Positions 1 through 6,259 of a stretch of 8,410 nt of DNA are shown here, one piece after another. Position numbers and translations under genes: made by a program. A model generated the notes under the pieces. That model was not told the DNA's origin and searched no databases. It saw only the letters and a program-made list of their open reading frames with translations. Each line of letters opens with the position of its first letter. The stretch's first letter is position 1. This DNA comes from Cytophagales bacterium (GTDB lineage: Bacteria > Bacteroidota > Bacteroidia > Cytophagales > UBA9547): contig DMUD01000326.1 of NCBI GenBank assembly GCA_003476475.1, positions 1 through 8,410 on the forward strand. The letters run 5' to 3'.

Positions 1-882
1 AAAATGACCCATTACAAACTGATGAATTTTTTCCTTGTATTTCAAATGCAAGTTCTGAAATTCGTGAAGCGCCGTAAAGCGCTCAATATTCAAGCCATTT
101 GGTACAATAAGGTCGGGTTTACGACCCAGCAAGGCAACACACTCCTTGGCAGTTACTTCGCTTACAGTACTAAAAACATGCGAGCCATGAGCTGCTGCGC
201 GTTCAACCAGTACAGTGGATTCAATATTGAAATATTTGGCCTCTTTTGCCCAATCCACAAATGATAGATTTTCATAAAACCTTGGGTCGTTCATCGCCAA
301 ATACCTGCCCAACATGGTCGCATGGGTAGTAAAAATGGTACCTACAGGGGCATTGTCTTTTCGCAAACCCGGAATTGCGGTTCCTGCCATCCACTCATGA
401 AAATGGGCAAGTAGTTTGTTTTTGTCTTTGGTATTTTGAATAAGTTCCCAAATGAAAAGACGTGCCAATTCTCCAAAGGCACAAACTTGGTCAAACAAGT
501 CGTTTCCATCTGGAGAACTTATATTATGGTGCTCCCACAATATATACTTTATCTCTCCCAGACGGAAATAGGCAGAAAAAGGATTTAACAATACCACCCT
601 GGGACGACCCGTAACCAACCATTGGCCATAATGCACGTCAAAGCCTTTATTGCGAAGGTTCATCGCCGAACGGTAGAAAGGACAATCTTCGTCTTCCAAG
701 GGCTCAAATTCAGACGGTGCCTGGCCCGAAAAATAAGGCCCCATTACACAATAATTTTTCTTCCACCTTTCTACCATGGAAGGGACTTTCGATCGAATAA
801 CAGTATAGATGCCACCTACTTGATTGCATACTTCCCATGCCACTTCCACAAGCATGGGTTCTTTCGGGTTCTTCTTTTCCAA
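1..882 (-). CDS. Glycogen synthase, GT3 (eukaryotic-type) family, N-terminal part; C-terminus beyond the left edge
   Basis: This enzyme should add glucose from a nucleotide sugar (UDP-glucose in known GT3 enzymes) to the growing alpha-1,4 chain of glycogen in the cytoplasm. The translation resembles animal and yeast glycogen synthases, not bacterial GlgA. Counting from the ATG at 855, residues 2-19 carry LVEVAWEVCNQVGGIYTV, including the Gly-Gly sugar-nucleotide loop. Further matches are AHFHEWMAG at 150-158, TIFTTHATMLGRYL at 173-186, ERAAAHGSHVFSTVSEVTA at 218-236 and PNGLN at 252-256. The visible 285 residues are less than half of a GT3 enzyme; the second Rossmann domain with the catalytic Glu residues is outside the window, so activity cannot be judged. 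The start is uncertain. ATG855 leaves one residue before the first conserved strand, whereas the in-frame TTG at 882 adds a nine-residue tail (reading MEKKNPKEP). An in-frame TAA at 903-901 excludes anything further upstream. It begins 25 bases (TTG) or 52 bases (ATG) after the cyclophilin gene and is probably co-transcribed with it. Confidence 0.92.
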   Translation of the reverse strand, partial: MEKKNPKEPMLVEVAWEVCNQVGGIYTVIRSKVPSMVERWKKNYCVMGPYFSGQAPSEFEPLEDEDCPFYRSAMNLRNKGFDVHYGQWLVTGRPRVVLLNPFSAYFRLGEIKYILWEHHNISSPDGNDLFDQVCAFGELARLFIWELIQNTKDKNKLLAHFHEWMAGTAIPGLRKDNAPVGTIFTTHATMLGRYLAMNDPRFYENLSFVDWAKEAKYFNIESTVLVERAAAHGSHVFSTVSEVTAKECVALLGRKPDLIVPNGLNIERFTALHEFQNLHLKYKEKIHQFVMGHF

Positions 883-907
883 AAGCAGTTGGTTAATAGA
901 TTAAAAC

Positions 908-1348
908 TTATTGATCTTCTTCAATCGTTATTTTAACGATTTTGTCGCCTTGGCGCAGTTGTTCGATAATATCCAATCCCTCGTAAACTTTACCGAAACA
1001 GGTATGCCTGCGGTCAAGATGGGCTGTTTGTTCTCTCGAGAGTACGATAAAGAACTGTGAGCCTCCGGTATCGCGACCAGCGTGCGCCATAGACAAGACG
1101 CCTTGTTCGTGATATTGGTTTTGGCCGTCTAATTCGCATTTGATTTGATAGCCAGGACCACCGCGACCATCGCCACGGGGACAACCGCCTTGTACTACAA
1201 AGCCAGGAATTACCCTATGAAATGTAAGCCCGTCGTAAAAACCGCTTTTCGAGAGTTTCACAAAATTGGCTACTGCAATAGGGGCATCTTTATCGAAAAA
1301 CTCTACTTTCAAAGTACCCTTTTCGGTTATAATTTCTCCTTTTGTCAT
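908..1348 (-). CDS. Cyclophilin-type peptidyl-prolyl cis-trans isomerase, cytoplasmic
   Basis: This 146-residue protein is a single-domain cyclophilin that catalyses cis-trans isomerisation of Xaa-Pro bonds and assists protein folding. The motif FHRVIPGFVVQGG at residues 43-55 contains the catalytic Arg45 (Arg55 in human cyclophilin A) and Gln53 (Gln63). GGSQFFI at 95-101 supplies Phe99 (Phe113). LDRRHTCFGKV at 111-121 includes His115 (His126). The position of cyclophilin A Trp121 is His110, a substitution that is common in bacterial cyclophilins and usually weakens cyclosporin binding. There is no signal peptide, lipobox or membrane segment, so a cytoplasmic location is inferred. The length is normal for a minimal bacterial cyclophilin. 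The ATG at 1348 lies just before the first beta strand. A candidate promoter lies directly upstream, and the glycogen synthase gene follows within 52 bases; a functional tie between the two is not evident. Confidence 0.95.
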   Translation of the reverse strand: MTKGEIITEKGTLKVEFFDKDAPIAVANFVKLSKSGFYDGLTFHRVIPGFVVQGGCPRGDGRGGPGYQIKCELDGQNQYHEQGVLSMAHAGRDTGGSQFFIVLSREQTAHLDRRHTCFGKVYEGLDIIEQLRQGDKIVKITIEEDQ

Positions 1349-1364
1349 CTCAAAAATTTATAGG

Positions 1365-1396
1365 CGAATATAACAGTAAAATGGCTTACGTTCAGA
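1365..1396 (-). promoter_or_regulatory. Candidate Bacteroidota-type promoter for the cyclophilin–glycogen synthase pair
   Basis: On the minus strand, TATATTCG at 1372-1365 matches seven of eight positions of the -7 pattern TAnnTTTG. Twenty bases upstream, TCTG at 1396-1393 is a one-mismatch version of the -33 TTTG. The expected transcription start lies about ten bases before the ATG at 1348, giving a short leader. The site lies in the 75-base gap after the outer-membrane protein gene. AT-rich gaps produce such matches by chance, so the call is tentative. Confidence 0.35.
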
Positions 1397-1423
1397 CTAA
1401 ACTTTCAAATAGGGCAAAATTGC

Positions 1424-4400
1424 TTAGAAATCGTAGCCCAAGGTAACGTGCCAAACAGGCCTTTGCACTACATAATCCAAAATGCCCCAAGCCATATCTA
1501 CTTTCATGTAATAGCCCAAAAAAAGCGTTCTTATGCCTGGCCCAAAACCTTGTAGCCAAGGATTTCGGTAGTTGATTACTTTGGCAGAAAACAAAGGATT
1601 GCCCACCCCAAATACTGTGGTGTTGAAATTGTTGTCTTTGTCCCAAGGACTGAGACCTGTCCAAGCAGTACCTACATCATAAAAGGCCGTAAGCTGTAAA
1701 TTTTTGAAAAAATTGCTGCCTATCACCCCCCTGTAAAAATACTTCACTATGGGCCAGCGCACCTCAGCATTCAGCAAAAGATACCTGTTGCCATACAATT
1801 GGTTAAAATAAAATCCGCGCATAGTGGTGACATATTTGTTAAATAAAAGATCACGCTTGTCCAAGAAAATATCGTTGTACAAGGGACTAACAGGGTCGTT
1901 GGTGTTTACAGCATATCCCGATGCCCAATTGTCCATGCCACCCATCAGAAAATTTTTGGGCGAAGCCCCAATGAAAGCCCCCCCAGAAACTCTCGAGGCC
2001 AAAATCAGTTCTTGGTGTAGACGTTGATATCTCCTGAAATCTAAACCCAATCGTCCGAAATCCATTTGGGGAGTTTTGCCAAATGTACCCTTAGTTTGCT
2101 GAAAAGCGTGATTAAACTCGTAAGACAATCGAAACTTGGTGCCTTCCTGCATGTTTTGTCCAGTAACCAATGTATTGTCGTACACGGCTTCGGCGCGGTA
2201 ACTGCCGTAATGTGTAAATGCATCGAACGGGTCGGGTGTGGTACCAGTGTTGAGCGGGAAAGCCAAATTGAAACGGCTATTCATGTAGTAGGGCGCAAAA
2301 CTTACCCGAAAAGTATTGGTAAAAGGGTACGCCACTTCTAATTCCCAGCGATTGAGTGTGTATTTTGTAGGAAAAAAAGTTGTTTGGTTGAAGAGGTAAA
2401 GGCGTTGTTTTTCGTAGCGAAAACGGTAATCTATTCTTTTTTTCAAGTATTGATATTCAAGATAAACTGTACTAGTACGCAAATCGCTACTGCCAAACAG
2501 ACCCCCATAAAAACGGTGGTCGTTGAACATGTCGGTGAGGGTGGCGTTCATTACCACACCAAAACCGCGCAGTGGGTCAAAAACGATGGTAGAAACGGTA
2601 TTTTCTACTCCTAGCCTGTGTCTCGATTTCCACAAACCACCTTTTGCGGCAAAAACCTGATAATCTGATTTGTATAAATAGTACTTATCGGTTTTAATGC
2701 CTGTCTTTTTATTGAATAGGCCAGCGCTTGCCTTTAGGGTATTTTTTTCCGATTCAAATACAAAAGTTTCAGTTTGTACCGTATCCAAGTTCAATACATT
2801 GACGGTGGTGTCTTGAGCTAGTTTGTTGATGGCGGAATCGCTCATGGTGCCACTCATGATGGCATTGACCAAGTTGTCCAATTTGGCATTTTCCTGTTCG
2901 GCTCTTATTTTTTCTTCTGCTACTTGTATGGCTTGCTTCCTATTTTGTTCCACCCGTGCTACTTCCATTCGGTGCTGTTCTTCCATGCGCTCTTTTCTGG
3001 CCGTTTTGGTTGTTTCAAATGTTTGGTTCAATTCCAATGGTTCAAAAAACACTCTCTCTTTGCCCATATTTACTGTTACATAAGTAATTCCATTAGCGGA
3101 GGCATTTACATCATAGTCACGAAAACTACCCACATTGTTGGTGATTTGAAGTCCCTTGTGCAAGGTATCGGCGAGGTCCAATTTATTCACATTCAAAATG
3201 CCGGTTTTGTCGCTCAAACAAAGAATGGTGTGCGCATCATACACAACTGGTTTAGTTTCATTGTCGATAGTATTGGTTATTCTTTTCAGTACGGTGGCCG
3301 ATTTTTCGGGCTCATACAAAAACAAATCGAGGTTAGTGCCTAATAACCTAAAACGACCTGCATCTACGCCCAGCGTATCGTTGTGCCTGTTACTGCTCCA
3401 CACAATGTTTTTGCTTCCTCTTACATAGGCTGGATTCAAGTCGTCGTACATATCGTTGGTGATGACACGTGTTTTTGCCCTGCGCGTGTCGTATTCGAAC
3501 AAGTCACTTTGCCCGTTCCTTTCTGCCGAAAGAACAATTAAGTTATCGTCGGCGGAATAATTGAAATCAAGTATTTGATTGAAATTATAAATCTTGGTTC
3601 GGCTTTTTAGTATTCCGTTTGCATTATATGTTTTTAAAATATGGTGATTGTTCTTTTTTACCATCACTGCTATGTGGTTGTTGTTTTTCCATGCAATGAG
3701 GGGGATATTGAAATTTACCTTTTGGTTTACCAAATTGTTACCACCTCTGTTTATGGTCTTTTTTCTCGAAAAACTCACTTTAGGTTGTTCACTTGGTCGG
3801 TCCGTGGCTTCGCCTTGCTCTTTTCCCAACAAAGTATCTTCTTCTATTCCCATTTCTTTGTCGATATCGGAGAGTTTGAAAGGTGCTATCGCCCTATCAC
3901 TCGGTTCGGTAATTGAACTTTTGGGCTGTTCTCTTTTTATTTTAACCAATTTCACCGCATATCTACCTTTCAGATTTTGAGTATAGGCCACGTAGTTTCC
4001 GTTAGGACTTAACTTCACCTTATAGTAATCTACATTGCGTACATTGTACTTTTTCGCGCGTGCTTCTTTGCTGGGCATTTTGTACTCTTTGCCCGTTTCC
4101 AATGCCATATCTTTGTAGTATTTCCTCCATTCCTTCAAAAAATCGCGGTAGGTCATTTCGAGGGTTCCTTCTATCGCTTCCCTGTCGTTTCGCAACATGC
4201 GGGCATAGGTAATAATGTTGGCCATTTGCGATTCGCCATACTGTTCTGTGATAAAACTAAAGATGGATTGGCCCAAAATTTCGGCCTCTTTTCCTCGAAA
4301 TTTGGCAGGATTGCGCAGCCTATATTTAAACACCGCATCGCGCATATAGTCGTCCATTTCTTGGTTCCAACCACGACCCACGTAGGCTGCCGCACCCGCT

Positions 4401-4933
4401 ATAAACCATTCGGGAAGATTCATGAGCAGTGAATTTTGATATACCTCTCGTATGTTGCCACCGTACAACAAATCGGTGATGTAGATGCGCGCTATCGAAG
4501 TGTTGATGTCATTTTTGAAATCGATGAGGTTGCCGTTGAAGGCTATTTCAGCGTTCAATTTCATGAAGTTGGTTTGTCCGCCTACGAAAGCCGTTTCGTC
4601 GTCAAGCCCAATATTGCTTTGCAACAAGTCGGAATGGGAGTTGTAAAGCAGAAGTTTGGTTTTGCCAAATGGCGCATAGCCAATCATTTTGCTTATGCGC
4701 TTGTACTCTTCTTCGGCATGCAGGGCTGCAAAACGGGCTATTTCAGAGCCTTCTTTGTAGAAATATATTTCGAAGTTGTCGGTCTTGTAGTAGGTCCAGT
4801 CAAAACGCTTGGTCTGAATACGGTTTTTGCCAAAATGGTCGGTGGTGTTTTGGGCTTCAGAAAAAAGAGAATGCAACACACCCAACAAAAGCAGGAGAGG
4901 AAATAATGAATTGGGCTTTAGCCTATTGCACAT
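1424..4933 (-). CDS. Outer-membrane protein: inactive peptidase-MA-like domain, TolB-like propeller, charged helix and Omp85-like barrel
   Basis: This 1169-residue protein is exported and predicted to sit in the outer membrane; its exact function is unknown to me. Residues 1-27 are a signal peptide with a Leu-rich core at 10-20 and likely cleavage after SEA. Residues about 40-280 resemble the peptidase-MA (gluzincin-like) fold, with LPEWF at 173-177, but there is no HExxH and the usual downstream Glu is Ala179. Residues about 300-630 look like TolB-type propeller blades, for example SPNGNYVAYTQ at 309-319 and VWSSNRHNDT at 511-520. A polar insertion occupies about 333-408. Residues 640-692 form a Glu/Arg/Gln-rich, probably coiled-coil helix. 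Residues about 785-1169 have alternating beta-strand character, contain MRGF at 1038-1041 (compare the VRGF/Y motif of Omp85 loop 6) and NAEVRWPI at 1055-1062, and end in Phe, as outer-membrane barrels do. No POTRA domain is visible; the propeller seems to take the periplasmic place. A TAG directly before the ATG fixes this as the earliest start. The gene probably has its own promoter. A role in assembling or transporting outer-membrane or surface components is inference only. Confidence 0.88.
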   Translation of the reverse strand: MCNRLKPNSLFPLLLLLGVLHSLFSEAQNTTDHFGKNRIQTKRFDWTYYKTDNFEIYFYKEGSEIARFAALHAEEEYKRISKMIGYAPFGKTKLLLYNSHSDLLQSNIGLDDETAFVGGQTNFMKLNAEIAFNGNLIDFKNDINTSIARIYITDLLYGGNIREVYQNSLLMNLPEWFIAGAAAYVGRGWNQEMDDYMRDAVFKYRLRNPAKFRGKEAEILGQSIFSFITEQYGESQMANIITYARMLRNDREAIEGTLEMTYRDFLKEWRKYYKDMALETGKEYKMPSKEARAKKYNVRNVDYYKVKLSPNGNYVAYTQNLKGRYAVKLVKIKREQPKSSITEPSDRAIAPFKLSDIDKEMGIEEDTLLGKEQGEATDRPSEQPKVSFSRKKTINRGGNNLVNQKVNFNIPLIAWKNNNHIAVMVKKNNHHILKTYNANGILKSRTKIYNFNQILDFNYSADDNLIVLSAERNGQSDLFEYDTRRAKTRVITNDMYDDLNPAYVRGSKNIVWSSNRHNDTLGVDAGRFRLLGTNLDLFLYEPEKSATVLKRITNTIDNETKPVVYDAHTILCLSDKTGILNVNKLDLADTLHKGLQITNNVGSFRDYDVNASANGITYVTVNMGKERVFFEPLELNQTFETTKTARKERMEEQHRMEVARVEQNRKQAIQVAEEKIRAEQENAKLDNLVNAIMSGTMSDSAINKLAQDTTVNVLNLDTVQTETFVFESEKNTLKASAGLFNKKTGIKTDKYYLYKSDYQVFAAKGGLWKSRHRLGVENTVSTIVFDPLRGFGVVMNATLTDMFNDHRFYGGLFGSSDLRTSTVYLEYQYLKKRIDYRFRYEKQRLYLFNQTTFFPTKYTLNRWELEVAYPFTNTFRVSFAPYYMNSRFNLAFPLNTGTTPDPFDAFTHYGSYRAEAVYDNTLVTGQNMQEGTKFRLSYEFNHAFQQTKGTFGKTPQMDFGRLGLDFRRYQRLHQELILASRVSGGAFIGASPKNFLMGGMDNWASGYAVNTNDPVSPLYNDIFLDKRDLLFNKYVTTMRGFYFNQLYGNRYLLLNAEVRWPIVKYFYRGVIGSNFFKNLQLTAFYDVGTAWTGLSPWDKDNNFNTTVFGVGNPLFSAKVINYRNPWLQGFGPGIRTLFLGYYMKVDMAWGILDYVVQRPVWHVTLGYDF

Positions 4934-4959
4934 CTACCAAAAGCGTGTTGATTGGAAAA

Positions 4960-4992
4960 TAAAGGTAATCAAATCGTACGAGTTTGAGCAAA
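4960..4992 (-). promoter_or_regulatory. Candidate Bacteroidota-type promoter for the outer-membrane protein gene
   Basis: On the minus strand, TTTG at 4992-4989 is followed after 21 bases by TACCTTTA at 4967-4960, which matches seven of eight positions of TAnnTTTG. The predicted transcription start lies about 20 bases before the ATG at 4933. The site lies in the 111-base gap after the aminotransferase gene, the largest gap in the window, which is where a separate transcription unit would be expected to start. I see no convincing hairpin terminator in the same gap. Confidence 0.42.
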
Positions 4993-5044
4993 ACAGCCCA
5001 ATATGAAGACGGGAGAATAGTTGCATTTAATAATTACCGCATGT

Positions 5045-6226
5045 TCATGATTCGTTTATTGCTTCCAGAATATGCTCACATGCTTGCACTATTTCATTCT
5101 TGCTAATGGTGAGTGGGGGTGCCACTCGCATAGAGTTGTCGCAAAACAAAAACCAATCGGTTATCACGCCCTTTTTGATTGCCTTGTCTATCACGGGCTT
5201 CAGGCTTTCAAAGTTCTCCATTTCAAAGGCCATCATCAAGCCTTTGTTTCTAGAAGCCTTTATTTTAGGATGTTGCAGCATCGAAAGGAAAAGCTGTGCC
5301 TTTTCTGCTACCTGATATATGAGATTTTCTTGTTGTATTGCTTCTATTGTAGCTAACGAAGCGGCACAACAAACTGGGTGGCCTCCAAAAGTGGTGATAT
5401 GTCCCAATATGGGATTATGTTTCAGTACCGACATTATTTCGACAGACGAAATAAAAGCACCCAATGGCATGCCACCGCCCATCCCTTTGGCACAAACCAA
5501 AATGTCGGGGGAAATGTCGTAATGTTCAAAAGCCCAAAATTTGCCAGTGCGGCCAAATCCACATTGTATTTCGTCGAGCACGAGCAAAACACCTTTTTCG
5601 TCGCATTTCCGACGTAGTTTTTTAAAATACTCGGGCGAAGCTACTCTTACACCTGCTTCACCTTGTACGGTTTCTACCACCACGGCAGCTGTTTGCTCGT
5701 CTATTTGCTCCAAATCTCTTTCCTGCCCAAAATAAATTCGATTGGTGAGTGGCAAAAGCGGACGAAAATTTTGTTTCAATTTTTCGTTGCCCCCTATGGA
5801 AAGTGCCCCATGGGTGCTGCCATGATAAGCGTCGTAACATGAAATTATTTTACCTCTTCCTGTGTAGCGTTTGGCCAATTTCATGGCTCCTTCTATAGCC
5901 TCGCTACCCGAATTGGTAAAGTAAACCGAAGAAAGTGTGCTGGGCAAAAGAGAGGTCAACCTTTGTGCCAAAAGCACCTGCGGCGACTGTACATATTCGC
6001 CATAGACCATTAAATGCAGGTATCTGTCGACTTGTGTCTTGATGGCTTCCACCACCCTGGGATGGCGATGCCCCACATTGCTGACACCTATACCTGAAAT
6101 TAAATCTATGTATTTTTCGCCATTTGCGCCGTACAAATACACTCCTTCTGCTTTTTCAATCTCCAACATCAAAGGAAAATCGGAGGTTTGGGCAACGTTT
6201 TGCAGAAAAAGCTCTCGGTTGGTCAT
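5045..6226 (-). CDS. Class III PLP-dependent aminotransferase (acetylornithine/ornithine aminotransferase-like, substrate unassigned)
   Basis: This complete 393-residue enzyme belongs to fold-type I, class III (omega-amino-acid) aminotransferases and should transfer an amino group using pyridoxal phosphate in the cytoplasm. NSGSEA at 105-110 forms the phosphate-binding loop. VQGEAGV at 187-193 and LDEIQCGFGRTG at 217-228 (Asp218 contacts the PLP ring nitrogen) are the family signature. Lys247 in CAKGMGGGMPLGAF is the Schiff-base lysine. TTFGGHP at 278-284 supplies the Thr that contacts the phosphate from the partner subunit. SMRVAPPLT at 365-373 carries Arg367, the usual carboxylate-binding Arg. 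All key residues are present, so it should be active. The motifs resemble ArgD and ornithine aminotransferases, but no arginine-pathway gene is visible and GABA or other omega-amino acids are equally possible. The ATG at 6226 is fixed by an in-frame TAG two codons upstream. It follows the M16 peptidase gene by 33 bases and is probably in its operon. Confidence 0.94.
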   Translation of the reverse strand: MTNRELFLQNVAQTSDFPLMLEIEKAEGVYLYGANGEKYIDLISGIGVSNVGHRHPRVVEAIKTQVDRYLHLMVYGEYVQSPQVLLAQRLTSLLPSTLSSVYFTNSGSEAIEGAMKLAKRYTGRGKIISCYDAYHGSTHGALSIGGNEKLKQNFRPLLPLTNRIYFGQERDLEQIDEQTAAVVVETVQGEAGVRVASPEYFKKLRRKCDEKGVLLVLDEIQCGFGRTGKFWAFEHYDISPDILVCAKGMGGGMPLGAFISSVEIMSVLKHNPILGHITTFGGHPVCCAASLATIEAIQQENLIYQVAEKAQLFLSMLQHPKIKASRNKGLMMAFEMENFESLKPVIDKAIKKGVITDWFLFCDNSMRVAPPLTISKNEIVQACEHILEAINES

Positions 6227-6259
6227 TTTCTAATTGCGCATTTTGTTAGCTTACTTTGC

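Noticed and set aside
622..936. 104-codon plus-strand open frame
   Set aside because: It is antisense to the conserved glycogen synthase N-terminus and to the end of the cyclophilin gene; no family resemblance.
1390..1402. Imperfect palindrome gttcagactaaac over the candidate -33 element
   Set aside because: Ten of 13 positions are self-complementary; it is too short and imperfect to call an operator, and no regulator gene is nearby.
2924..3343. 139-codon plus-strand open frame with hydrophobic stretches
   Set aside because: It is the reverse of the charged helix and propeller of the real gene; the hydrophobic look follows from complementing Glu/Lys/Arg codons.
4436..4906. 156-codon plus-strand open frame
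   Set aside because: It lies wholly antisense to the conserved N-terminal part of the outer-membrane protein and shows no recognisable motif.
4993..5044. Possible terminator after the aminotransferase gene
   Set aside because: The stretch is AT-rich with short CATG repeats, but I could not find a GC-rich stem followed by a T-run on the minus strand.
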